In this document: piece by piece, positions 7,401 through 15,606 of the stretch
Layout of the letters: each line of letters opens with the position of its first letter
How positions within the stretch are numbered: the stretch's first letter is position 1
Assembly (NCBI RefSeq): GCF_938039245.1
Contig: NZ_CALHVN010000001.1
Span: 1-45,699 of the forward strand
Origin: an uncultured Campylobacter sp.
GTDB taxonomy: Bacteria > Campylobacterota > Campylobacteria > Campylobacterales > Campylobacteraceae
DNA length: 45,699 nt
Reading direction: 5' to 3'
Translations under genes and position numbers: made by a program
The notes under the pieces: model-generated
Told to the model about the DNA's origin: nothing
Database searches by the model: none
What the model saw: the letters and a program-made list of their open reading frames with translations, nothing else

Positions 7401-8213
7401 TTGCTATATTTCGTTCCTACTCCGATAGGAAATTTAAACGATATCTCGCTTCGCGCTTTGAGCGTTTTGCGCGAATGCGAGATACTCTTTTGCGAAGATA
7501 CCAGAGTCGCAAAATCTCTCATAAACCTGCTAAATACGCGTTTTGATGCAAATATAAACATCCAAAATTTTATTCCGCTACACACGCATAACGAAGATGA
7601 AATTTTATCCAAAATAAAGCTTGAGATTTTTGATAAAAACGTCGCGTTTTTAAGCGATGCGGGAATGCCGGGCATCAGCGATCCGGGAGCCGCGCTCGTA
7701 AATTTCGCGATAAAAAACGATATCGCATACGAAGTGCTAAGCGGATCAAACGCCGCGCTCTTAGCCGTCGTCGCAAGCGGTCTTTGCGAAAAAGAATTTT
7801 GTTTTTTAGGATTTTTGCCAAATAACGGCAAAGAGCGAGCCGCAGCGGTGCAAAATGCGCTAAATTCGCCGTTTCCCGCAGTCATCTACGAAAGCCCAAA
7901 ACGCATACTTTCGCTTATTTTAGATTTTGCCAAACTTGAGCCGGATAGAGAAATTTTTGCCATAAAAGAGGCGACGAAGAAATTTGAAACAAAATTTAGG
8001 GCCGCGGCAAGCAATCTGGCAAAAAAGCTACAAAAGGCGAATTTAAGCGGCGAGTGGTGCGTCGTAGTGCAAAAAAATTCAAATTTTACCTCAGAAAAAA
8101 TCACTCAAAACGATATTTTAGAACTTGAAATTTCGCCTAAGGCCAAGTCCAAACTCCTAGCAAAAATTACGGGCAAAAGCGCTAAAGAAATTTACTCAGA
8201 ACTGGCTCGCTAA
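7401..8213 (+). CDS. rsmI: 16S rRNA C1402 2'-O-methyltransferase RsmI
   Basis: RsmI methylates the ribose of C1402 in the 16S decoding centre. The tetrapyrrole-methylase fold shows PTPIGNL at 6-12, CEDTRV at 31-36 and SDAGMPGISDPG at 85-96, plus YESPKRI later. Length is 270 aa. The start is TTG at 7401, 4 nt after the rpmE stop. No good Shine-Dalgarno is visible, and the encoded LYFVPTPIGNL is where homologues begin, so coupling to rpmE translation is likely. Confidence 0.92.
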   Translation: MLYFVPTPIGNLNDISLRALSVLRECEILFCEDTRVAKSLINLLNTRFDANINIQNFIPLHTHNEDEILSKIKLEIFDKNVAFLSDAGMPGISDPGAALVNFAIKNDIAYEVLSGSNAALLAVVASGLCEKEFCFLGFLPNNGKERAAAVQNALNSPFPAVIYESPKRILSLILDFAKLEPDREIFAIKEATKKFETKFRAAASNLAKKLQKANLSGEWCVVVQKNSNFTSEKITQNDILELEISPKAKSKLLAKITGKSAKEIYSELAR

Positions 8214-8281
8214 AATCGCATACGGACTTAGCAAAGGGCGAAATTATCTAAAAATTTAGCTAAATTTTACCGATTTTTAGC

Positions 8282-8287
8282 TATTAT
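8282..8287 (+). promoter_or_regulatory. -10-like box abutting rlmB (possible leaderless start)
   Basis: TATTAT ends 6 nt before the rlmB ATG, and no Shine-Dalgarno lies between. If this is the promoter, transcription would begin at or next to the start codon. Confidence 0.35.
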
Positions 8288-8293
8288 CAGGCG

Positions 8294-8974
8294 ATGATAA
8301 TATACGGTAAACAGCTATTTTTGCACATCATAAAAAACTATAAAAAAAACGTCAAAACGGTCTATCTCGCCAAAGAGTGCAATAAGGCGCTATTTTCGCA
8401 GATCGTAAGCGTCGGTGCGCCTATAAAACGCGTGGATAACCAAAAGGCTCAAGCTCTCGCACACGGCGGCAATCACCAAGGTTTTTTAGCCGAGGTCGAA
8501 GAGTTTGAGTTCAAGAGTATCGACGAGATAAAAAAAGAAAATTTTATAGCGGTTTTATACGGACTTAGCGATGTCGGAAACATCGGCGCTATAGTCAGAA
8601 CGGCGCATGCACTCGGCTGTGGAGGCATCGTCGTCGTCGCTAAAAATTTGGCGATGGAAGGCGTCCTGCGAGCTAGTAGCGCAGCGGCCTACGAGGCAAA
8701 TATCGCTCTCGTAGAAGACGGCCTTAGCTTGCTAAACGAACTAAAACAAGTCGAATTTAAAATTTATGCCACGGCAAGCGGCGGCAAAAACGCCCACGAG
8801 GTCAAATTTAGCCAAAAAGTAGCTCTCGTGATGGGTAGCGAGGGCGAAGGTTTGCACAAAAAAGTCCTCGCCAAAAGCGACGAAATAATAGGAGTAAAAA
8901 TGAAAAACGATTGGGACAGCCTAAACGTCTCGGCTGCGTTTGCCATACTTTGCGATAGGATTATAAATGAATGA
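8294..8974 (+). CDS. rlmB: TrmH-family rRNA 2'-O-methyltransferase (RlmB)
   Basis: This SPOUT-family enzyme is most likely the 23S rRNA Gm2251 methyltransferase. The three SpoU motifs are present: motif 1 NIGAIVR (N96-R102), motif 2 LVMGSEGEGLHK and motif 3 SLNVSAAFAIL. The N-terminal substrate-binding part has GGNHQGFLA. Length is 226 aa. The 3' end overlaps the next gene by 8 nt. Assignment to RlmB rather than another TrmH relative rests on the N-terminal domain and on position next to rsmI. Confidence 0.87.
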   Translation: MIIYGKQLFLHIIKNYKKNVKTVYLAKECNKALFSQIVSVGAPIKRVDNQKAQALAHGGNHQGFLAEVEEFEFKSIDEIKKENFIAVLYGLSDVGNIGAIVRTAHALGCGGIVVVAKNLAMEGVLRASSAAAYEANIALVEDGLSLLNELKQVEFKIYATASGGKNAHEVKFSQKVALVMGSEGEGLHKKVLAKSDEIIGVKMKNDWDSLNVSAAFAILCDRIINE

Positions 8975-9992
8975 CATAAGTTTATTAAAAGAACTGGGGC
9001 TTAGCGAAGTCGCTAGAAGAACGCACATCGAAGCCGAATATCTAGGCTACATCGCCGATAAAAATTTTGAGAAATTAGCGCGTTTTAACGTTAAAGGCTT
9101 CGTTAAAATTCTAGAGCGCGAGCTAGATATAGACTTTACGCAATGGATGAGCGAGTATGATGCTTTTATGACCGAGCACGAGGGCGAGCTAAAGCATAAA
9201 ACCATAACCATATCGCCTAAAATACCGGCCTATACCGCAAGCGAAAAATCCTCCTACGGCGGTATGCTAGGCGGTATCGTTACCATTTGCGCGATCGGCG
9301 CTTTAGTGTATTTTTTCGAGCCTCAAAAATATATCGGCGATCTCTCAAGCCTCTTTGAAGATAAAAATAAAAGCGTGACTTACTCCGATGCGACGACCGT
9401 ACGGCAAGCCGCCAAAAACCTAGACGCCATTAAAGACGCAAATATTACGGTCAGCGTATTATCATCTCCAAAGGCGCAAGACGAGCTTAGCAATAACGAA
9501 GAAAACGCCTCAAATCTAGCGATACCTAACGCCGCCCAACCTCTACCCGAGATAAACGTAACCGTCGCGACGGTCGCGCAACCAAAGCCTATAGAGCAAA
9601 ATACAGGTTCAAATTTGCAACCTACCGAGATGTCAAATAAAACCGAGCAAAATATAACCGCTACCGTTTTATCTACGCCTAAAACCGGCGATATATACGA
9701 ACTAAACGGACTTAGCGAGATAAAAGTCGTTCCTCGTAAAAAAGTATGGCTTGGGGTGATAAACCTAGACGATAATAAAAAACGCTCGCTAAACGCTTCA
9801 AATCCGGTCACTATCGAGATAGGTAAAAAGCAGCTCGTCGTTACCGGTCACGGCGAGGTAAATTTAGAAATCGGCGAGCAAAATATCAAATTTAGCGGCG
9901 ATAATCCAAAGCGCTTTTTAGTCGAGAAAGATAAAGTAACTCCGCTATCATTTGATGAATTCGTAGCGCTTAACAAAGGCAAATCGTGGTAA
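8967..9992 (+). CDS. RodZ-like membrane protein (N-terminal HTH, single TM)
   Basis: The 341-aa protein has a cytoplasmic helix-turn-helix-like domain (residues 1-60: LKELGLSEVARRTHIEAEYLG..., then FEKLARFNVKGFVKILER). One membrane helix lies at about 98-117. A Ser/Thr/Asn-rich periplasmic linker with two similar pieces (SVLSSPKAQDE, TVLSTPKTGD) leads to a beta-rich C-terminal domain (KKVWLGVINLDD...VTGHGEVNLEIGE). This is the architecture of the cell-shape protein RodZ, whose HTH domain binds MreB. The match is by architecture only. It overlaps rlmB and the next gene. Confidence 0.65.
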   Translation: MNDISLLKELGLSEVARRTHIEAEYLGYIADKNFEKLARFNVKGFVKILERELDIDFTQWMSEYDAFMTEHEGELKHKTITISPKIPAYTASEKSSYGGMLGGIVTICAIGALVYFFEPQKYIGDLSSLFEDKNKSVTYSDATTVRQAAKNLDAIKDANITVSVLSSPKAQDELSNNEENASNLAIPNAAQPLPEINVTVATVAQPKPIEQNTGSNLQPTEMSNKTEQNITATVLSTPKTGDIYELNGLSEIKVVPRKKVWLGVINLDDNKKRSLNASNPVTIEIGKKQLVVTGHGEVNLEIGEQNIKFSGDNPKRFLVEKDKVTPLSFDEFVALNKGKSW

Positions 9993-10783
9993 AAAAGCTC
10001 CAACTTTTAGCCCTTAGCACTGTCTTTTGTTTTGCGGGCAGCGTGGCGGATATAGCAGGCGGATTGCTCGGTCAAAATAGCACAAAAGCGACCCAGCTCT
10101 TTGGCGACGGCTCGGCATATCTAAACGCAAACGGCAAACCCGACATCGCCAAAATTTCAAACGTCCTAAAATCAAATTCGCTCCTGCGCCTATCCTACAA
10201 GCAAAACGTAAAAGTAAATATCAAATTTATCTCGCGTCAAAATAACCCTTTACTTCTCATGAAAATCGCCAGAGACGCCCTAAACGGACTAGGCTATAAC
10301 GATATCTTAACTAGCGAATTTTCTAATGCCGGCGGTGCTACTTGGGGAGTGACCGTAGATACTAAATTTATCCCCAATCCAGGCTCGCTCTACTCTGCCT
10401 TTAAAGAAAGCGGCACCGAAATAACAGATATAAACAGAGTCGGCGAGCTATCCTACGAATACGTCATCGACGCGTCAAATTCATCGATCAATCAAACCCC
10501 GGTACCGTTTTCGCAGCAGGTTCAGCTCTCAAAGCCGCTTGAGCCCTATCTCATCGACGTTAGCGGCGCAAAAGTCGCCGCCATAGGCGCAGACGGGGAG
10601 GATCGCTGGTCGGCGATCGTGAGAATTTTGGATAAAAATTTAAATTTGCTCGAGGAAAAACGAAGCGACAAAGCTATAAATAGCCTAAAGGTTTCCTTTC
10701 CGCAAAATGCAAAATATCTAATGATCGACGACGCGGTCAGCCTAGAAAATATCAAACGAGGACTCAAAATCTACCTAGAATAA
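9986..10783 (+). CDS. Putative periplasmic protein
   Basis: The 265-aa protein has a signal peptide (LQLLALSTVFCFAGSVA, cleavage near residue 21). The mature part has KVNIKFISRQNNPLLLMKIA and a C-terminal block ending in KRGLKIYLE. The start is GTG at 9986, overlapping the end of the RodZ-like gene by 7 nt, so the two are probably co-translated and may work together at the envelope. I recognise no domain. C. jejuni has an unnamed periplasmic gene in this position, as I recall. Confidence 0.65.
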   Translation: MVKKLQLLALSTVFCFAGSVADIAGGLLGQNSTKATQLFGDGSAYLNANGKPDIAKISNVLKSNSLLRLSYKQNVKVNIKFISRQNNPLLLMKIARDALNGLGYNDILTSEFSNAGGATWGVTVDTKFIPNPGSLYSAFKESGTEITDINRVGELSYEYVIDASNSSINQTPVPFSQQVQLSKPLEPYLIDVSGAKVAAIGADGEDRWSAIVRILDKNLNLLEEKRSDKAINSLKVSFPQNAKYLMIDDAVSLENIKRGLKIYLE

Positions 10784-10793
10784 GGAAAAATTT

Positions 10794-12002
10794 ATGTTTG
10801 ACGAGATTAGATTTAATACGATTGAAAGACTTCCAAACTACGTATTTGCCGAGGTAAACGCCATAAAAATGGCCGCGCGCCGAGCGGGCGAGGATATCAT
10901 CGACTTTTCAATGGGAAACCCCGAAGGTCGCACGCCTCAGCACATCGTCGATAAGCTCTGCGAAAGCGCGCAAAAAGACAAAACCCACGGCTACTCGGCA
11001 AGCGCGGGTATCTACAAACTGCGCCTAGCCATCTGCAACTGGTACAAGCGCAAATACGGCGTAAATTTAGATCCCGATACCGAGGCTGTCGCCGTTATGG
11101 GTAGCAAAGAGGGCTTCGTACATCTAGCCCAAGCGATAGTAAATCCGGGCGACGTAGCCGTTGTACCCGATCCTGCATACCCGATCCACACGCAGGCGTT
11201 TTTATTTGCCGGCGGTAGCGTGGCGAAAATGCCGCTAAAATACAACGATAAATTCGAGCTTGACGAAAATAAATTTTTTGAAGATCTACTTCACACGATC
11301 CGCTCAAGCTCGCCAAGGCCTAAATACGTCGTCGTAAATTTCCCGCATAATCCAACTACCGTAACCGTACAAAAGAGCTTCTACGAGCGGCTAGTGGCGA
11401 TGAGTAAACAAGAGCGCTTCTACGTGATCTCGGACATCGCCTACGCAGACCTTACTTTTGACGGCTACAAGACGCCTAGTATATTTGAAGTAGAAGGCGC
11501 AAAAGACGTCGCAGTCGAGTGCTATACGCTATCAAAAAGCTACAATATGGCGGGCTGGCGCGTCGGATTTTTATGCGGAAACAAACGCCTTTGTGCCGCT
11601 CTAAAAAAGATAAAATCATGGGTCGATTACGGCATGTTTACCCCGATCCAAGTCTCCGCCACCGTCGCACTAGACGGCGATCAAAGCTGCGTCGAGGACA
11701 TCCGTCAAATTTACGAAAAACGCCGCGACGTGATGCTAGAAGCCTTTGCAAGCGCCGGCTGGGAAATGCATAAGCCAAGCGCTAGTATGTTTATCTGGGC
11801 GAAAATCCCACCGCAAGTAGGAAACATCGGCAGCCTTGAGTTTTCTAAACAGCTGCTTACTAAAGCTAGCGTCGCGGTGAGCCCGGGCATCGGCTTTGGC
11901 GAGGGCGGCAACGACTATGTGCGCCTTGCTCTCATCGAAAACGAAAATCGCATCCGCCAAGCGGCGAGAAACGTCAAAAAATATCTGAAAGAATTTGCAT
12001 GA
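10794..12002 (+). CDS. PLP aminotransferase (AlaC / LL-diaminopimelate aminotransferase family)
   Basis: This fold-type I aminotransferase (402 aa) has a PLP lysine in TLSKSYNMAGWRVGF and the upstream NFPHNPTT motif. Its closest family resemblance is to AlaC/DapL-type enzymes, which make alanine or LL-diaminopimelate. The gene overlaps hom by 4 nt, so the enzyme is made together with homoserine dehydrogenase and may serve the aspartate-family pathway. The sequence does not settle the substrate. Shine-Dalgarno AAGGA precedes the ATG. Confidence 0.85.
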   Translation: MFDEIRFNTIERLPNYVFAEVNAIKMAARRAGEDIIDFSMGNPEGRTPQHIVDKLCESAQKDKTHGYSASAGIYKLRLAICNWYKRKYGVNLDPDTEAVAVMGSKEGFVHLAQAIVNPGDVAVVPDPAYPIHTQAFLFAGGSVAKMPLKYNDKFELDENKFFEDLLHTIRSSSPRPKYVVVNFPHNPTTVTVQKSFYERLVAMSKQERFYVISDIAYADLTFDGYKTPSIFEVEGAKDVAVECYTLSKSYNMAGWRVGFLCGNKRLCAALKKIKSWVDYGMFTPIQVSATVALDGDQSCVEDIRQIYEKRRDVMLEAFASAGWEMHKPSASMFIWAKIPPQVGNIGSLEFSKQLLTKASVAVSPGIGFGEGGNDYVRLALIENENRIRQAARNVKKYLKEFA

Positions 12003-13261
12003 ATATAGCCATTTTAGGCGTCGGCACGGTCGGAGAGGCCGTAGCTAAAATTTTACTCCAAAACAAAAAACTAATCGCGGCAAGATGCGGCGAAGAGATA
12101 GTTCCGGTTATCGGCGTCGTTAGAAATTTAAGCAAAAAAAGAGACGTCGCCATCCCGCTCACGGACGATATAGATAGCGTCCTGGGGCGCGAGGATATCG
12201 ACGTTTTCGTCGAGCTTATGGGCGGCGTAGAGGAGCCCTTTAGGATCGTTAGCAAAATTTTAGAGCGTAAAAAAGCCGTCGTAACGGCAAACAAAGCGCT
12301 ACTAGCCTATCACCGCTACGCCTTGCAAAATTTGGCGCAAAATACGCCTTTTGGTTTTGAAGCCAGCGTCGCGGGCGGCATACCTATCATCAGGGCCCTT
12401 CGCGAGGGCCTTAGCGCCAATCACATCCTAAGCATCAACGGGATTTTAAACGGCACGAGCAACTATATCTTAACCTCGATGATGAGCAAGGGGTCAAATT
12501 TCGCGGACGCGCTAAAAAAAGCCCAGGAGCTAGGCTACGCCGAGGCCGATCCGACCTTTGACGTCGGAGGCTTTGACGCGGCGCACAAGCTACTGATCCT
12601 AGCCAGCATCGCATACGGCGTGCACGGCAACCCCGAAGACATCCTGATAGAAGGCATCGAAGGCATCACGCCCGAGGATATATTTTTCGCCAACGATTTC
12701 GAGTACGTTATCAAGCTACTAGCCATCGCCAAAAAAACCGGCGACAAGGTGGAGCTACGCGTACATCCCGCACTCGTACCAAAAGATAAAATGATAGCTA
12801 AAACAGACGGCGTGACAAATGCCGTGAGCGTAGTGGGCGACGCAGTCGGCGAGACGATGTTTTACGGTCCGGGCGCGGGCGGGACAGCTACGGCAAGCTC
12901 GGTTATCAGCGACCTCATCGACATCGCCAGAGACGGCAAATCCCCGATGTTAGGCTACAAAGCGCCGTTTGAGATAAATGCGCTGGGGCTCCTAGATCCG
13001 AGCGAAATTCGCACGAAGTATTATTTTAGACTTAGAGTCGAGGACAAAGTCGGCGTACTGGCTAAAATCACGAATTTAATGAGCGAAAACAACCTCTCTA
13101 TCGATAGTTTGCTGCAAAAACCGAAGGACGAAAGTCCGTATGCGACGCTATTTTTCACGACGCACACGAGCGTAGAAAAGGACGTGAGGCGCACTATGGA
13201 AATTTTACAAGAGCAAGATTTTGTAAAAGAAAAGCCTTTTATGATGAGGATAGAAGAGTAA
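11999..13261 (+). CDS. hom: Homoserine dehydrogenase
   Basis: Hom reduces aspartate semialdehyde to homoserine, the branch to Thr and Met. The NAD(P)-binding GVGTVG is at residues 7-12. The catalytic centre includes NGILNGTSNYIL and ELGYAEADPTFDVGGFDAAH. A C-terminal ACT domain (YYFRLRVEDKVGVLAKITN) suggests feedback control by threonine. It is monofunctional, with no aspartokinase domain, at 420 aa. It overlaps the aminotransferase upstream; yraN starts 3 nt downstream. Confidence 0.94.
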   Translation: MNIAILGVGTVGEAVAKILLQNKKLIAARCGEEIVPVIGVVRNLSKKRDVAIPLTDDIDSVLGREDIDVFVELMGGVEEPFRIVSKILERKKAVVTANKALLAYHRYALQNLAQNTPFGFEASVAGGIPIIRALREGLSANHILSINGILNGTSNYILTSMMSKGSNFADALKKAQELGYAEADPTFDVGGFDAAHKLLILASIAYGVHGNPEDILIEGIEGITPEDIFFANDFEYVIKLLAIAKKTGDKVELRVHPALVPKDKMIAKTDGVTNAVSVVGDAVGETMFYGPGAGGTATASSVISDLIDIARDGKSPMLGYKAPFEINALGLLDPSEIRTKYYFRLRVEDKVGVLAKITNLMSENNLSIDSLLQKPKDESPYATLFFTTHTSVEKDVRRTMEILQEQDFVKEKPFMMRIEE

Positions 13262-13264
13262 AAT

Positions 13265-13603
13265 TTGGGGCTTAGGGCGTATCTTTTCGGCAAGAGTTCA
13301 GAATATCTGGCTTGCGAGTTTTTGCTAAAAAACGGCTGCGAGATACTCGCTAGAAATTTTAGCTCCAAATTTGGCGAAATCGACGTCATCGCTAAAAAAG
13401 ACGGCGTTTTGCGCTTCGTTGAAATCAAAGCTACGCAGGGCGACTACGAGGCGGAGTACCGTCTCACGCCCGCTAAATTTAATAAAATTTTAAAAACTAT
13501 AGACTTTTATCTGCTACAAAACGGTGCAAATGCCGATTTTCAGGTCGATTTGATCGCGATAAAAAAGGGCGAGATAAAGTGGATAGAAAATATTAGTTTG
13601 TAA
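13265..13603 (+). CDS. yraN: YraN / UPF0102 family nuclease-fold protein
   Basis: The 112-aa protein has the UPF0102 signature GEIDVIAKKDGVLRFVEIKA, a restriction-endonuclease-like core with E-x-D...E-x-K active-site residues. KSSEYLACEFLLKNGCEILARN is the usual N-terminal helix and strand. Start TTG at 13265. The cellular role is not established; homologues are often thought to act in DNA processing. It is the last gene before the separate trxA promoter. Confidence 0.85.
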   Translation: MGLRAYLFGKSSEYLACEFLLKNGCEILARNFSSKFGEIDVIAKKDGVLRFVEIKATQGDYEAEYRLTPAKFNKILKTIDFYLLQNGANADFQVDLIAIKKGEIKWIENISL

Positions 13604-13639
13604 AAATTCTTATTTAGCTAAAATTTAAATACTTTCGTG

Positions 13640-13645
13640 TATAAT
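13640..13645 (+). promoter_or_regulatory. -10 box of the trxA promoter
   Basis: TATAAT lies 28 nt before the trxA ATG, and AAGGAG (13662-13667) is the ribosome binding site. This gives the trxA-x-trxB operon its own promoter. Confidence 0.65.
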
Positions 13646-13673
13646 TACGACTATCTTTAAAAAGGAGAATAAA

Positions 13674-13988
13674 ATGGGAAAATACGTAGAACTAACGACT
13701 GCGAATTTCGACGTCGCTAAAGATGGCGTCGCGCTAGTAGATTTTTGGGCGCCTTGGTGCGGACCTTGCCGTATGCTTGCTCCGGTCATCGACGAGCTAG
13801 CCGAGGAGTTTGATGGTAGAGCTAAAATTTGCAAAGTAAACACCGACGAGGTGCAAGACCTAGCCGTGGAATTCGGCATCCGCTCGATCCCTACGCTTCT
13901 ATTTTTCAAAAACGGCGAAGTAGTAGAGCAAATGGTCGGCGCGCAATCAAAACAAGCCATCGCCGATAAGATAAATTCGCTTCTTTAA
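13674..13988 (+). CDS. trxA: Thioredoxin
   Basis: This 104-aa thioredoxin has the active site W28-C29-G30-P31-C32 and the cis-proline in RSIPTLLFF. It is a cytoplasmic dithiol reductant regenerated by TrxB, encoded two genes downstream. A strong Shine-Dalgarno (AAGGAG) and TATAAT precede it. The last base of its stop codon is the first base of the next gene's ATG. Confidence 0.97.
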   Translation: MGKYVELTTANFDVAKDGVALVDFWAPWCGPCRMLAPVIDELAEEFDGRAKICKVNTDEVQDLAVEFGIRSIPTLLFFKNGEVVEQMVGAQSKQAIADKINSLL

Positions 13989-14437
13989 TGGTTTTTAGAC
14001 GAGGAGGAAGCCTGCTTCCTCTCACCTCCGTTTTTGCGTCCTTTATCGGTGCAGCGCTGGTAGCAGGCGTATTTGCTTACAATAATTACAGATTTTCGCA
14101 GTATAAATTCGTAAATTTTAACGAGCTGGTTTTTTACGAGCAGGCTCAAATTTTTGCGCCCCAAGACGACAAATTTTTACTCGTGGTTTTTAGCTCCAAC
14201 CAATCAAACTGGAGAGAAATTTTAAAAACTTCGACTAAGGATTTAAAAATCGTCGCCGTGGACTTGCTCCAAAAACGCGCGCCAAGCGAGGGAAATATAA
14301 ATTTCGTCGCTTCGGATATAAATACGATTTTAAAGCTGATGCATGTCCTAAATATCACGGCTTTGCCCGCTAGCGTCGAGCTAAAGGCGCAAAAGGGCGG
14401 CATTTATAAACAAGATTCGAAAATAAATAAAATTTAA
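13988..14437 (+). CDS. Membrane-anchored protein with a thioredoxin-like fold lacking CxxC
   Basis: The 149-aa protein has one N-terminal membrane helix (about residues 12-31), so the rest probably faces the periplasm. Residues 62-80 (KFLLVVFSSNQSNWREIL) line up with the strand-plus-active-site helix of thioredoxin, but no cysteine is present. A later ITALPASVEL resembles the cis-Pro segment. It lies exactly between trxA and trxB and overlaps trxA by 1 nt. A non-catalytic thioredoxin-like domain is inference; the role is unknown. Confidence 0.6.
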   Translation: MVFRRGGSLLPLTSVFASFIGAALVAGVFAYNNYRFSQYKFVNFNELVFYEQAQIFAPQDDKFLLVVFSSNQSNWREILKTSTKDLKIVAVDLLQKRAPSEGNINFVASDINTILKLMHVLNITALPASVELKAQKGGIYKQDSKINKI

Positions 14438-14447
14438 AGGAAAAAAT

Positions 14448-15386
14448 ATGTTAGATTTAGCGATCATCGGAGGCGGTCCTGCCGGACTTAGCGCGGGACT
14501 TTACGCCACTAGAGGCGGACTAAAAAACGTCGTAATGTTTGAAAAAGGAATGCCCGGCGGCCAGATCACGAGCAGCTCCGAGATAGAAAACTATCCGGGT
14601 CAAAAAGCGCCCGGCGAGAGCGGCATCGACTTCATGAGTACGTGGGTCGCGCAGTGCACGCATTTTGGCCTAAAGCACGAAATGGCGGGCGTCGAGCGCG
14701 TGGTAAAAAACTCTGATGGCAGCTTCACGGTCAAGCTTGAAGGCGGCAAAGAAGAGCAGGCCAAAGCAGTCATCGTAGCCACCGGCTCCACTCCGCGCCG
14801 CGCGGGCTTTGCGGGCGAGGACGAGTTTTTTGGCAGAGGCGTGAGCACCTGCGCGACCTGCGACGGATTTTTCTATAAAAACAAAGAAGTCGCAGTTCTA
14901 GGCGGCGGCGACACGGCGATCGAGGAGGCCCTATATCTAGCCAACATCTGCTCGCGCGTTTACGTCATCCACCGCAGAGACGAGTTTCGCGCCGCTCCGG
15001 TGACGCTAGAAAAGGCTCGCGCTAACGCCAAAATCGAGTTTATCACAAGCGCTACGATCAAGCAAGCTTACGGCGACAAAGCAGGCCTAGCAGGCCTAAT
15101 CATAAACACCAAAGATGGCGAGCGCGATCTAAAAGTGCCGGGCGTTTTCGTATTCGTCGGGCTTAACGTAAACAACGACGTCCTTCGCCAAGAAAATGGC
15201 GAGTTCTTGTGCGATATGGAGGCTGGCGGCCAAGTGAGCGTCGATCTAAAAATGCAAACTAGCGTGCCTGGACTATTTGCCGCGGGCGACATCAGAAAAG
15301 ACGCGCCAAAACAAGTTATCGTAGCCGCAGGAGACGGCGCAGTAGCGGCCCTTAGCGCGCTTAGCTACATCGAGAGCCTGCACTAA
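14448..15386 (+). CDS. trxB: Thioredoxin reductase (NADPH)
   Basis: This FAD- and NADPH-dependent enzyme reduces thioredoxin. The 312-aa protein has the FAD motif GGGPAG at 8-13, redox cysteines C135-A-T-C138 in the family context, the NADPH motif GGGDTAIEEA at 152-161, and a late FAD segment FAAGDIRKDAPKQ. Shine-Dalgarno AAAGGAAA precedes the ATG. It is the third gene of the trxA operon and is followed by a clear terminator. Confidence 0.95.
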   Translation: MLDLAIIGGGPAGLSAGLYATRGGLKNVVMFEKGMPGGQITSSSEIENYPGQKAPGESGIDFMSTWVAQCTHFGLKHEMAGVERVVKNSDGSFTVKLEGGKEEQAKAVIVATGSTPRRAGFAGEDEFFGRGVSTCATCDGFFYKNKEVAVLGGGDTAIEEALYLANICSRVYVIHRRDEFRAAPVTLEKARANAKIEFITSATIKQAYGDKAGLAGLIINTKDGERDLKVPGVFVFVGLNVNNDVLRQENGEFLCDMEAGGQVSVDLKMQTSVPGLFAAGDIRKDAPKQVIVAAGDGAVAALSALSYIESLH

Positions 15387-15394
15387 GATTTGTC

Positions 15395-15430
15395 AAATTT
15401 AGCCGAGTTTTTCGGCTAAATTTCTCTTTT
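15395..15430 (+). terminator. Terminator after trxB
   Basis: A perfect 12-bp stem (AAATTTAGCCGA / TCGGCTAAATTT) with a 5-nt loop GTTTT, followed by CTCTTTT, lies 9 nt after the trxB stop. Confidence 0.75.
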
Positions 15431-15606
15431 TACTTCAAATTTTCTCAAATTTACCGAGTTTTGCTTTGTCCTTTCAAATTTAGTCAAATTTGCCTTGATT
15501 TAAATTTCACCGCATTTTTCAAATTTACAGCCCCCAAATTCACTCAAATTTAACCGCCTTTTGGCTAAGATTTTGCAAATTTAGTCATGAGCAAAAAGGA
15601 TCAAAT
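15431..15606. other. AAATTT-rich spacer
   Basis: This intergenic stretch holds no gene. CAAATTT or AAATTT recurs many times in it (for example TCAAATTTACC, TCAAATTTAGTC, TCAAATTTGCC). The last bases carry the AAGGA ribosome binding site (15596-15600) of the ankyrin gene. Confidence 0.5.
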
